A program made the translations under genes and the position numbers. Of a stretch of DNA of 64,000 nt, positions 10,640-23,099 are shown piece after piece. Positions within the stretch are counted from its first letter, which is position 1. Each line of letters begins with the position of its first letter. Under the pieces are notes generated by a model. The model made no database searches, was not told where the DNA came from, and saw nothing but the letters and a program-made list of their open reading frames with translations. The DNA is from Fasciola hepatica (taxonomy: Eukaryota; Platyhelminthes; Trematoda; Plagiorchiida; Fasciolidae). The DNA lies in assembly GCA_948099385.1 (NCBI GenBank), contig CANUEZ040000001.1:1620389-1684388 (forward strand), written 5' to 3'.

Positions 10640-11402
10640 TATTCGCTGTGTGGTCCACGCTGCACAGTGATGAAAATGTGTTTATGTTGGTTTGTGGGTA
10701 ACCGAATTTGGGAATAATAATGATAGGTGCAATTATTTTTCGTTTTCTTTTTTAATGAACCAAAAATGCACGAAAGATGAGCTTGCGTTCGCCTTCACAA
10801 GTAGAGATGCATTTTAGAGGGTGTAACTGATTCGGTACCAATCGGGCCGGCACTCACGAAAGAAACTATGAAAGAGAGAGAAAAAATCAGAAATGTGAAT
10901 TCAGCAAGCGAAAGTCGAAAGAAAGTAAACGGTTTTCGGACTCACATCCAGTGTTTCTAATGATCTGACTTTCCAGGAGATGGTGCAAATTCAGTCTAAC
11001 CGCCGACTAGGTGAATGGTTAAACGAGCTTGAGATTATTAAAAAGCGGGGTGTTGCTACATTGCAGCTTTCGGTCATCTGCCGAAAACTACCTTTTTTGC
11101 GTTCCCGTTCTGTGATGCCGATCGAGAAACTTATTGCGGGATCATAGCGGGCAGATTGAATGAAGTGAAAATGGATCCGATGTTAATCAGAAATTAATAG
11201 CAATCAAGAAGAAGGGAATTGGTGCTACCATATTAGTTGCCATTCTTCCAGTGATAGTTATGAGTTATAAAAAAAGCGCGGTTGATTTGCAACTTTATCA
11301 TAATGTTGTCCAATTGGTAATCAAGGAGGAATGCATTGGAAATTACCAACTGAGAATAAGCAGAAGCATTTTATAGTTTTTGATCCGACTGCCTAGGAAT
11401 CC
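10640..11402. other. No gene recognised
   Basis: No ORF above about 60 codons and no recognisable domain. Purine-rich patches occur near 10870-10930. Nothing more can be supported. Confidence 0.45.
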
Positions 11403-11590
11403 TCATCGTCATCACCGTCATCGTGGTCGTGATCATTGTCATCATCATTACCAACAACAACAACAACAACACCATGATCATCATCACTAACATCATCATG
11501 AAGATCGTGATCATCGTCATCATTATTACCAACAACAAAAATACTATGGTCATCTTCATCGTCATCATTATAATGAATATTGTATTGATG
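11403..11590. repeat. ATC/AAC trinucleotide repeat with internal duplication
   Basis: A low-complexity tract of CATCAT and AACAAC units. Two blocks with the same order (GTCATCAT, then ATTACCAACAAC, then CATC-rich) follow each other, starting near 11440 and 11512, so an imperfect tandem duplication of about 70-75 bp is superposed on the microsatellite. Open frames here are low-complexity artefacts on both strands. Confidence 0.75.
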
Positions 11591-12089
11591 TTTGGCAGAT
11601 ATTGCCTACTTGAGGAGTCGTGACAGAAACTGAATCCAAGCATGAAGTACTTTGAATCTTACGCGTGACCCTTTGAGCCAGTTTGGATTGCCGAATTCGA
11701 CTGGCTAAGGCTACTCGATGAACGCGCATCACGCGGATGAACAAGAAGTATTAGTTTCCAGTTATTTTACTTTTGTAACATATTGCATGCACTTACAGCT
11801 TGTACTAAAATTACATTGATTGACGAAAAAACGACTAACTCTGTGCTCCCCTGTGTGAAGTTTTCGCTCTCTGAACGAAGCTGTTGTTGGTTCTTCCACC
11901 AGTATGGCATGTTCCCTAGAGTTCGTCCAAATTATACTAACCGTTCTTTACTGTAAATACTCAGCAGTTTTGCTCGTTTACTTGATTATTGTTTCTAAAT
12001 GTATATAACAGACCCCGGCTTTTGTTCAGTGCGTAAAGAGACAAACGTTAGGGTGATAGGCGGCTTGGGCCAGTCTAGTGTATCCTCCA

Positions 12090-12235
12090 TACACATGAGG
12101 ATTTCTGAGTTCATACCTGTAGACTCAGAGTTTCAGCTGGTCCACGCCGAAGCCCAATTCAGCCTGACTCGCATGGACAACTAGTCAACAAACTTCACTC
12201 GAGTGTGGCAATGGAGTTGGTGACTGTCACAAAAT
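12090..12235 (+). pseudogene. Possible Ty3/Gypsy gag N-terminal relic
   Basis: The translation contains EFIPVDSEFQLVHAEAQFSL followed by TRMDN, a stop, then STNFTRV. This pattern resembles the start of flatworm Gypsy gag proteins, where a DPxLWFxxAEAQF motif precedes an STKFTxV stretch. One nonsense codon interrupts it and similarity fades afterwards. The call rests on a short motif and memory of the family, so it is tentative. Confidence 0.4.
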
Positions 12236-12239
12236 GAAT

Positions 12240-13725
12240 GTACTGTCACTACGCATTTTTGAATATATAGTATTATAACTCTTCAAACTTGCATAAGAAC
12301 TATCAGGTAAATTTAGGTGGGTGTTACAATAATTTGATGGTTGTGTAATACCCATCGTTTAAAGTATATTAAATCACAAGGGGTTCACACAAAATTTTGC
12401 TACCGATTGATTTGTTGCCTTCTGTTAAATGTTTTATTAGTATGAACCGGAGGGTTTATAGCATATTATGGTGAAAACCTTTATTTTGTAAGCACAGGTT
12501 GGAAATAGATTTCTTATATTGACCTGTTTCTTATCATATTATCTTCCTTTGTATGCAGCTTCAAACGGTGTGCAGCATGTGTATTTTGAATCAAAGCCTG
12601 TTCAGTAGCCAACCCAGTCACGCTGTACAAATACGAAAGAATATGTCAATCGTTGGAACAGATGTGCACGATCCGCAGACATTGTTCTAATGGAAAAACA
12701 GAACAGATAGAATAAGAAACTTTGTTTGCTTCGTTGCTTTGAAAATCATGTAATTGCTTTGAATATAACTATTCCCTGTTCAATAACATAATTTATATAA
12801 CGACTTATTTACCCCTTCATCGATAGCGTAGCAGCGCTGGCTAAATGGTGGGCTGAAGTGAGCTTTAGTCACTTGTAGTTTGGTTCCATCATTTCCCTTT
12901 ACTGAACCTAGTCACAAGCCGCATCCAGTTCCTGGACGAAGGTCGGTTCTTAGTCGGTCGATTCTAAGAGTAACTTGACAATGAGCATCTGAGAATAAAG
13001 CGACGGATCGAAACACCAAGTCGCAACTGCTTTAGGTGTTGCTAATTGCTTTTGATGCATTTCGAAGGACTCTTTGGACCAACTCAGATGCGTCTTCTTC
13101 TTTCACCGGAATTGGCAATCGCATTAATAACTTATTTCGTTTCCTATGAATATTGGAGGTTCTGTAGGTTTACCCAGCATTCTCTTCCGAGCAAAGCTTC
13201 CTGAATAGCTGCGTTCTATTTGCGCAAATACATCATTCTAATGCGACAGTATTAGCCTGGGGATGAGGTTGGCGAAAACTAACTTGTTCGCCGCTTACTT
13301 TCTTCGGTGCCTTAATAGTTATATTTGCAGAAATTGGCTACTGACCGACAGGAACGAAGCATTATTAAGTAAGTTTATAACCAGTTGTCGGAAGTCGACA
13401 AGTAAACCCCTTTGTGTGCTTCGTGATTGTCACACCTCATACAGCATAACTGATAAAGAACTCATGAAACTTACCGAAATGAGTCAAGATTAGAAAAGTT
13501 TTAGATCAACGGGCTCATTGAGACAATACAAACTCTTTTAACACGATCGCTAGTTATTCCTTACCAATGAAATAACCACACGGCGCCAAAAAACGCAGAA
13601 AAACAACCTCATCTTGATTAGTTAACTGACCACTACACTACTTGGGTAGCCCTAGTCATATTGCCCGGAAATGACTAAGCTTGTTTTTTTGATCTCATAA
13701 CTTGATCGTTCTGAACAAAGTTCGT
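12240..13725. other. No gene recognised
   Basis: Mostly AT-rich sequence with short frames only. It lies downstream, in the antisense direction, of the Gypsy protease relic at 13.74 kb, where reverse transcriptase would be expected, but I see no RT motif. Confidence 0.4.
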
Positions 13726-13734
13726 GCGATTTTA

Positions 13735-14750
13735 CCTGATGTGAGATAACATCCAACCATTTCTATTGGAAGCAACTGTTTGCTTCCGGCTGAGAATCAC
13801 GGAATAATTTGTTTCGATTCTTGAAGTCAACGGTGAGGCCAAAATGTACCAGAAAATCCGCGCCGATAATGGGAACCTGAAATTCCTTTTGGATGAGAGC
13901 CCATTAAAAACACCACCGAAAACCCAAACCAAGGGAGACTGAACACTAGCAATATGTCGTAATCGTAGAGCTTTTCGCCACATACAGTGTGAATTGCGAT
14001 AGTATGAGGAGGTGTTGTTTGGTGGCGAGATAACACTAACCTCCGCATTGGTATCGATGGAGAAGAGGCGGCCATTCGGCTGGTCAGCAATGTAAAATAG
14101 ACAGCTTGGACGTAAAGAGCCAGCCATAGTCATCGCCATTACTGGTTGACACGGTTGTTTAACTGTTTGGTTAAACTATGGGGGAAAGTGGGGGATCACA
14201 CCGGCATATTTGAGAGTCAAATGTGTGATGGTGCTAACACTACGTTTGTAGCCGGCGACTGTGCGACCCTGACCTAGGTTGATGGGGTACCTCTTCCGAC
14301 TTCTGTCCGTTAGTTGCCAATGCGTTGCACATCGAGCCGATCCGGCTGTGCAACATGCGGACGGTATCTTTCGGGTTCGTAATATCATTATCAACAAGCG
14401 ATTAATAGAACTGGGCGCCATGACTGTGAGAAGTGGCATAACTGTGATCTGGGACAGGTTTTGGTGATGTCCCGGTGGAATGATTTGTCGGCACAGCCAT
14501 CAGCAGACCTTGTAGTGGATGTTGAGACGGGTCTTGTTATGTGAACACACGATCTACCGGTAGTGAAACACTTCCTTATCCTATAGGCCAGTTTGTCCAA
14601 GGAATGAGTAGAGTAGTGGGCTTCAGCATGGACTAAACTCGCTACATCGGGAGAGATGGTAATATCGACCCATTTTCCCCGGAAAATGGCCTCGTCCATT
14701 TGGCGTCCATCATCCTCATGTGGCACTTAAGTTGGGACGGCCCTTGATCT
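13735..14750 (-). pseudogene. Ty3/Gypsy gag-protease relic
   Basis: On -, the order matches a Gypsy gag-to-protease junction. A capsid-like segment (AIFRGKWVDITISPDVASL, then LDKLAYRIRK) lies around 14.6-14.7 kb, a probable nucleocapsid region around 14.2-14.4 kb, and a retropepsin-like segment at about 13.8-14.1 kb. The active-site region reads FSIDTNAEVSVI, where DTGAEVSVI is usual, so the catalytic triad glycine is changed to Asn. A later stretch in another frame reads PIIGADFLVHFGLTVDF, matching the C-terminal retropepsin motif. Several frameshifts and stops separate these parts. No RT follows. Confidence 0.62.
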
Positions 14751-14959
14751 GCGAATTCACCCAAAGTGAATAGTCCAGGAGGTTTTTGCCGGCTGATTTC
14801 TCGGTGTGCTGGATATCTGCCTCGTTATTGCGGGCGTACAGAGTCTCCAATGAAGTAAGACCGAGATCTTCTCCGTCGACGGTAATTTCAAAAGGTAGCG
14901 CCTGGAAAACGTGAGAATATTTGACATGCTTGCATCACAGTTAAGTATTGGTCTGAGCA

Positions 14960-17930
14960 TGGAAGGTAGTTTAGGGCAAAAATTCGATATCGGTGGATTT
15001 GTTGTCGGACGAAGTTAGGTGGGTGAAATCAGACCAAAAGTAATCAAGTCAAGCAACAGGGAAGATATAAAACTATGCTCACCACTTTCGCAGTGTACTA
15101 ACCGGTCTCCAGGGCATCCTGGGCCAAAACAATCTGAGATAACAGCACCAAACTAAAATAAGCGGGGAACTTGATGAGATAAAATTACAGAAAAAAATGA
15201 ACTCAGTAGTTCGCTGTTCTTGCCGTAGATATCATGATATAAGAAGTCCAACGTCAATTAGCATTTCAGCGTAGCTTAGTCAAGTTTTCAAGGCATCGTG
15301 GCAAATTTTTTTTAATTGATTGAGGTGGTGTAGGGACATGTGCTGAAACTTCACGGTGAAAGCTTTTAAAATGCATGTTGGTCACGGTTAGAGAACTGTT
15401 TGGACTTATTCCAAGTCACTCCAAATCACAAAGCGAGGTTGCCTGGGAAACAGTGATTTATCGGGAGACTTTTGTTGCTCCGTACCGTGTGTCTGTGCAT
15501 GTGTGTGTTCAAGAAACACGTGTTGCCGTGCATACAATATGTCGATAGAACAGGGGAGTTTTAGCGCGCAGGGCTAATGAGACGACCGGCCTACGGAGAC
15601 GGTTGATAAATACAATCACGAATCGAACAATGGTTCTCTAGTAGTCAGTAAACCAAAGTCGCGAGCCTCAGAGATGTTTATGTGAAACTGCAGAGCAAAC
15701 AGTACAAATCGAGGAACGATAAGGGAGGGCTCACAAGAGTGTGTGTTACATTGGAGGTCGAACCAGGACTAAATTTGTTCGGAGTGATAAAACAATGTTT
15801 ATGTATGGAGTGACAATATTGTTTATGATTCCCAAAAATGAATGCAGTGTTACTACAGAATCGTTCCTCAAGGGATATTGCAACTCATGAAGTAATTCCG
15901 AAATGTACGGGAACCCACACAACTCCCTCCCCGGAGCGTTTGTTGTACACAATGGACGCTCGATAGCAAAACAGAATTCGGAAAACAGGTGGGAGACAAG
16001 AAAATACTTTTGATGGTTGTTATTGACATTAGTCTGTGTTGTTTTTATATATCATTGAAGGCTTGTACACAGCAGCTGCACAGAGTGCAATTTCGGATTA
16101 CGGAGTTCTCTTTCTTTTAGTGCACTCTAGTCAGAATGGAGCGGAAAACGGCTTTTGTTTTGTGTACAGAAGTCTACTAACGAATCTAAAGTGATCGGGT
16201 GCCGAAAGCTAGGAACGGATGAAACGATTAGTATGCGGGCCCTTAAGCCTGAGCTGTGCCCGCAAAAAAAGTTAGAGTATGCTCTTGAGCTTCCCTGGCC
16301 AGAGACTGATGATGTCACCCGCGAATGCACTGTCAATCCGGGTCAATAACTGTACACTATGACACTCATCACATCCACTACATCTCCTTCATTAGCCAAT
16401 CGATGGGCCGACTGATCGATCGAATGAAAAATTGGCTGACAGACCTACCGACTATTCTCTTAATCTCCCTTCCTTTTCTTATGACAAATAAATGAGATTG
16501 TAATGACTTGGAAATGAATAATCGATAACATATGTTCACCTACACTATGTATTTTTACTACGTTTGTTTTGAGAGTATTAGTTCTTGAGTAAAATTTTCG
16601 AGTATCACATTTGGCTTTAAGCGCAGTCCGAATCATCTGTAATTTAGAGGCTATGAATGTTCACGCAGCACACAAGAAGCTGAGAACCACACGGGGCGTT
16701 TCAAATTATGGAGTTTAACTCGTAAATCTTTCGAATACTAGAATACTGCTTCTTTTCAGACAGTTTTTGGAGAAAATGCATGTTTTCTCGTGTTGAATCT
16801 GCATTTTCCGAGTTCTTCCGTATCTATTTCTTACGAATCCTTGAAGACTTTGCTTCTGAGGCCTTTTTCAACTGATGAATTTCGAATCAGGTAAACAGGC
16901 AAAATTCCACTCGTTGATGCAAAATGTCAACCAACCAATACGGGAATTTTGTATTGCGATTGCAGATGCAGGTCACGAAATGCAATTTTGGTGAACAGAT
17001 CGAGGTGTACTCGCGAGACAGAAAAATGACTGGTATCAGCTGTCCCGAATTTCAACAAAGTTTTCGTACGCTCTACGAAAGCACTTTTCAGTCCGCCAGA
17101 CTTTTTGTTAGCAATATCAAGACGTGCGTGGCGCTGTTACTAACGGGACCCCAGTTGCATTCAGCTCGAATAACCCGAAATCCTCAATTGATTCACCATT
17201 GAGGCCAGCAAATTACTTTCCGCCAGGCAATAAATTCTCGCTGTCATTCAGTTTATTCAAGTAAGCATTGGAAGGCACGCAGTTCTTGTGGTCCGAAGAA
17301 TTCTCCGTTGATCTGTAGATTTCGTAATGCGCACTGTCATAACTGTGATGAAGTAGGTCATATTTAGTCCGTAAGTAGAAGAAAAATACGTACTTCATTG
17401 GGCTTTCCTCCAAAGATTGCAATTTAACTTCGAACTCCCAATCTCTTACTTTATTCGTTGTTAGTTCTGATGACTTTCGTTTATTGTCATTCATTTTTTG
17501 ACATACATTCATTACGCAAGCCAACTTTGTTGAGTCATTTATTCCTCAGAAAGTTTTTCAGAAAGTCAAACCTCTTGCACAACTCCAGTCCGCTTCCATT
17601 TCAGTTCAATGCATTACTCCTTTGTCTTTTATCTTTTTATTCAATTCCTTTGGTCATATAATTTCAGGAATGCTCTCGCGGCCGATTTGAGGCCACCATT
17701 TGGGGAAAGCGGCCGGTGACAGCCCCCCGTGATGAGGATTTGACCACCACCGGCCACGCATTGCTTTCTCCTGTTTCGTGTAAATTTTTTTACCGATAAA
17801 CCAGCCAATACGTTTGAGTGCTTTTAATGGTTATTGACCTGGAGGTGTCTATCAATAAACTGAACTGCATGAATCGTACCTATTTCACTGGAGTTTTCGT
17901 CAAATCCTCGAGAACCTTGTATTTGGCGTT
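14960..17930. other. No gene recognised
   Basis: Short frames only. A GC-rich patch near 17680-17760 stands out from the AT-rich flanks and lies just upstream of the Gypsy pol relic. It could be part of its leader or LTR, but no LTR pair was found. Confidence 0.4.
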
Positions 17931-17939
17931 TAATTATTG

Positions 17940-19830
17940 AATGTTAAAGATTTTGGTGGTATTAAGATAGATTCTGGGCATCTCGAGGTTACCGGTTCCC
18001 TCAGTTTTGCGAAAAACCGGCCATTCCTCTGGGATATCATGAGTCTGTGAGAAAGGCTTCAGACAGTTTGATCCGTAAAGGAGCACTAACACCGGTGAGT
18101 TCTTCAGCATGGATCACGGCTATTGGGACAACGTTAAAACGCCGCAGCAAAACTATCAGATTCTGTGGTTATTGCCGTGTTATATTGGAAAGGCTGAAAC
18201 AATCACCTGTTTCACTGCCGAACCTGAGAACGTTCTAAATCAATCACAAGGGTCAAATTATTTTCGAAAATCGACCTGGAGGATGCATTTTCACAGATTC
18301 CACTTGATCAGCTTTCCCTTGAATTAACCACCATTCACTCACCGTTTAACTAGTATCAGTGCAATTTTCTGCCTTTCGGTCTTAGCGTTTTCCAAGACAT
18401 TATGGACACTTCTGTTTCTCACTTGGTTGTTCGTAAGCACCAAGATGACAATAATGTGTATTCCGCCACCAGAGACGTGCATCATGAGAGTTTGTATTTA
18501 TTGCTGTACAAGATTCTGAAACATAAAGTAGCCATCAACCCTGATATCTCTGTTTACTCCATATCTGATTTCGATTGTTTGGGCTATCCCGTCGATGCTC
18601 GCGGTCTTCAGCCTGGCTGTAAAAGTTTTGCTCCGTTATCTAAAGCACCCGCTCCCAAATCGTTTGTTCATTTACGTTTTCTATTGAATTCTCTTTGCTG
18701 TTACTCTCGATCCGTTCCCAATTTTGCCACTAAACCTGCACCTCTATTCGATCTTCTCTCCCAACAGACTTTCCAATAGTTTTCAGTGCATAAATAATAC
18801 TTACACGGTTTATGAACTTTTTCCCACTGATGCTGCACTTCGCGCTTTTCCCCTCATGCATCTTTGACCGTTATCAGGGACGCGTCATCTACCGATTTGT
18901 GGGCTATGATAGAACAATAGTTTCACCCAGTTTTTAGCATTTCTCGCCAACTCAGTGTCACTGCACGCGGATAAGCATAAACTCCAAGTGAGGCGTTTGC
19001 TCTTTATCGGGTCGTCAGTCGAATATTTGGAACTCACTTCACCACTATAGTTGATCGCGAAGAACTGAAGTTCACCTATAATCCACATCGTTCCTTCGCG
19101 ACGTCGTCAGCACTGGAGTCTCGCTTAGTCAGCATATTCTTATGATATTCGACATCGCAAAGCGCAATCATTTCCACATGGGGACTACATCATTTCTGAA
19201 GAAACCACTACTTGCTACTTGCTCACTTAGGCACTACCTGTTGGTCGACCGGATCTTGTTCGAGAAATGAAAAAGTAGTCTCAAGCCATCATATTTTGCT
19301 TTTGACGTGGATGGCGAGTAGATGGTCGGGGTCGATTTTCCGATTTCTATAAACGACTCCAAGAAATTTCAGCGACTTTTGATGTAGTCCTTTAGTTTAA
19401 CGGAAGAATCAGTTTACTTCCTACATTGCGAGCTGCGGCTTAGTTAGATTTTCATCTCAAACACCTAGGGATTACCCGTCTCACGTGTCGGTGGCCAGAG
19501 CTGGGGGACTATCAGTGCCGTGTTACAAAAACCTGTTGTGACTGCCTACATAACATTCGTACACAAAAGTCGGAGTACACGCTGTGGTCTATTTCTTCAG
19601 AGCCTTTCACGCTGATTAATTTGATCCATTTCTAGGAAAGCACTATGATCTGGTTGGTAATGATTCTCAATCCAGGTGGCTGGAACTACTTCACACTACT
19701 TCTGCTACAGCCGTTTCGTAGATAGTAAGATAACGGACTCGTAGAAATCATTGTCCAAAGCATTACCGTACCTCCACTCATCGGAAGACCGGAAACAGTT
19801 CAACAAAGCTGTGCAGGAACAGGATTTGCA
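17940..19830 (+). pseudogene. Ty3/Gypsy pol relic (RT, RNase H, integrase)
   Basis: Domains appear in Gypsy order on +, split by frameshifts and stops. RT: LIRKGALTPVSSSAW near 18060-18110; SKIDLEDAFSQIPLDQ near 18265-18315; NFLPFGLSVFQDIMD near 18362-18407; an HQDD at the YxDD position near 18437-18450; then VAINPD and DFDCLGYPVDARG near 18530-18605. RNase H connection: FVHLRFLLNSLCCYSR near 18660-18710, and an ASSTDLWAMIEQ stretch near 18880-18920. Integrase: a WPELGDYQCRV, CCDC and SISSEPFT stretch near 19490-19610, and a core remnant with SRWLELLHTTSATAV near 19660-19720. The aspartates of the RT centre survive, but the reading frame is broken at least five times. No flanking LTRs were recognised. 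Confidence 0.82.
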
Positions 19831-19834
19831 CACA

Positions 19835-22800
19835 TTGTAATCAGCTGAGGTTATTAATCATCGAGGAAATGAACCGAAACCATTCTGCGGCATTATTATT
19901 ATTCGATTTGAACTTTGAGTGGGATCTATCATGGCCAGTTCACTCAACACAATATCTGAATATTAACACGCTCACAAAATGTTTACCTCCAAGATACTAG
20001 ATGACCAATGCCATCTTCTTGATTCACATGTTAGTAAATGTGATTCTACATCCTCGCGTGGGTCCAGGTAAAAGTATTTGTTTGGCCGTACATATATTTA
20101 CAAATCACTAACTGCTTCCTATCCCACAAGATTCCTCACCGAAACAAACACACTTGAAAACAAACTGGAAGCCGGTTGAGCGGAATATTTTTCACATATA
20201 CCATGGACTTTCCTTCTTACGATGCCAGAACGGCTGGTGCTAATTAATGGTTATTGTTTTAGTTATGTTGGGAGATCGAAGTGGCATCCAATGGGATCGT
20301 GAGTTGTGGATCGGCCACAGTCACTGTCAAACAATGGAAACCTGAAATGTGCAAGCTAAAGATATATTGGTCACTCTCTCATTACCGTGATAGAAATATG
20401 TATAGGGAGAGTCATCTTCGTCCAATCTTTTAACACGTTATTATTTAACTGGACGCTTACCGCCAATCGCGATTGTCATTTGATTGTTACACGTGCACGC
20501 CACGCATAGACTCTCGCAATATACGCTAACCACTCTCTCCACACCGATAGTTTTCTCCTTTTTATGGGTTGTGGGAAACATTTCTCCGGTAATCGTGATA
20601 GCATAGTTCGGAATACCATCATAACGGACAAGTGATCCCCACGTAGCAGGAAGGACTGGCGAGTGCGTGTGATAAGGAAACAGCTTGGTAAGGTTAACCC
20701 GACCCTACACATGGACATTCTATATACAAGCTGCCCTGCAACTGTAATTGTAATTTGTTTTTTCATCGTATTTTGACAGTAGTATACCCCTGATGAGATG
20801 CAGCGAAAATGTGGGCTAATCGACTACAGAATGAAGACAGTCAACAAAGACTTCAGAAAGCTCAGGCAACAGTATACAAGAAACTCTTGGAACGGCATGG
20901 CAGAAGCAAGTTTAAAGTTTTACAAAGAAAGTCCTCTTTCATGGAAAGCACTTTGATTAATCAGCGGTCAGATGAGAAGTAATCGTCTGAGGGAACACAC
21001 AAAACGTGGTGAAATACAAACGGAATAGCATGACTATGAGAAAGTCCATGATCACAACGGGACGGCCAAGTTCAGTCTTTTACACTAATAAGAAAGGCCG
21101 AGAGAGAAAGATTACATCCAAATGTTTGGGTCTTGTCAAATTAACGAAGCATTTATGACATAATAACATAACAGGTCATGGGTACCAGAAGGGGATTCCA
21201 AAACCGAGGGAAACGTTATGTAGGCGATAAAATAAACAGAAGATCGTCAGTTTGTCTCGTGACAATCAGTCGACACTTGTCATAGAAACAAGACTAAAAC
21301 TGCGTAAAGCAATAGGATTGCAGAAACAAATTATTTCGTGAACTTGAAAGCCAAGAGGAGGAGGTCTGTGTGGAAACTAGAACCCGAAGCACACGAGGAA
21401 CAAACGATCTGTGTTGGTAAACACAAGATAAAGTTATATGGTAGATAGCATGGGATATGGACTAAACCAGATTGAGGAAATTTCTTGATACGCTGAGCTG
21501 CATTTCTATGTCAAATTTCCATAAATCCTTACGTGAGTGTTCATTTCATATGTGACCAGGTGGAATATCAAGGAAGGTGAAAAAGCTGTTTTGCTCAATT
21601 CTTGCGCGAATGCTTTATTAGAGTAGTGTTTAAAAAAGAGATATTCGAAACTCAGGCCTGAGTTCATACGCCTGGACTGCACTATTTTGTCTTATTACTG
21701 AAAAAAAGTCATGGAAACACTCAAAAGCCACTTTGAACTTCTGCCTCAATGGCAAGAACTAAATGTTGGTGGCTTATTTCAAAGTTCATAAAATGCAACA
21801 AAGAAAAAATGCGATCTTAGTGCTTTTTTCAAAGGTGGTATGGTGGGTAAGACCTATCAATGGTTTAGAGCATTTTTGTCAGAATAAAAGTAGATTTATA
21901 TAATACAGTGGAAGCACGTGAAGCAGCCCTAAAACTTAGCTATGACTGGGCAGAAAGATATAGATTGAAACAACGGAGCCGAATTCACACTGTACTTAGT
22001 GGAACGTATTTGGTACTTTGGAGGCACATCTAAGAAAGTTTTATGAAGAATGTGCCTTGCGGTGCCTAAATTCGAATGAGAAGCAAACACTGAGTTCTAT
22101 TTGCCAAAGCTAGAATAGATCTAGAGAAAAATAGGTGTCCACTTTTGTAATTGGGGCTCGATGAGGAACCAAACAATTGTCTTGTAAAGGTGAGCTGACC
22201 TTTATAATTGGCCACTCTATCAACCTTTCCTGTAAGCGGGAAGATAAGAGGACAGTGCTCCAGCAGGGGCATAGCATCAGATTTATATATTACTAGCATG
22301 CATTTTGCCTGACAGATGACGTCTGTAAGAACGCAGAGATATCAACAGGTCCCGAGACTGGTCAAATTAGCATTGAAAAATGTGCCTCGGCTAGGTCAGG
22401 ACTTACGGAACAGCTGCCTCCATTCAGTAGGGTAAAAATGCTTCCGGGAAAGAATTAATCACTGATAATAACCCTTTATTTTGGGTCTAAGTTAGTAAGC
22501 TCATTCGCGTCTACTTACTCATTTGACCGCTACTGCGACGTGATTTCCAGATCATCATAAAATGTTTAATGCTGAAATTCCATGTCTAAATATCTGTTTC
22601 ACACGGAATTTTCCCACATTCTTTTCAGTCAGAGTAATCCTTTCTCTCACTTGGAATAATATCCTGATCCAGGATGTTATGTGTCAAAAGCACCAACGAA
22701 CCCCTTCTCGTTGACCTGGACGATGAAGACTTTATTCATTGCAGTCAGTTATATAGCTGGCTGTTCCTCTCATCTGAGACTGCGAGCCGTATTCTCTAAA

Positions 22801-22900
22801 CCGGCGTTGCCAAATCAACTTGAACATCTCGTAAAGAACCTGTCCTCAATCTGGTGGAATAAACTAGAACTAAAAGCGCTATCCTTTGGCTTACATTTCC
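19835..22900. other. No gene recognised
   Basis: Only unrecognised short frames, the longest on - at 20476-20766 (96 codons), with no domain that I know. It may be the degraded remainder of the Gypsy element (integrase C-terminus and LTR), but I cannot show it. Confidence 0.4.
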
Positions 22901-22979
22901 GTGGATCACATCGGTGACACTTTTTTTATCAGTTTGAGACGTCTCATAAATGGTCACATGGACCATCTGGATATACGGC

Positions 22980-23095
22980 AAAATACCACACGAATGGCCT
23001 GGAAAGACCGCAACAACTATTGGTCCACCATCGCAGAAATTATGGAGATTGCAGCTAAAAGCGGGATTTCTCCTGTGACTGAGCCGACAACATAC
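22980..23095 (+). pseudogene. Possible RTE-like linker fragment
   Basis: The translation reads MAWKDRNNYWSTIAEIMEIA followed by AKSG. Copy 1 of the RTE has NDRENWWVKVAEEMEVAAAS at the junction of linker and RT (near 5364-5425), so the spacing of Trp, Ala-Glu, Met-Glu and Ala-Ser-Gly is matched. Nothing else of the element is clear around it. Short and tentative. Confidence 0.3.
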
Positions 23096-23099
23096 CGCT

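Noticed and set aside
11371..11643. Met/Ile/Val-rich ORF on - resembling a membrane protein
   Set aside because: It is the translation of the ATC/GAT microsatellite; composition alone produces the apparent hydrophobicity.
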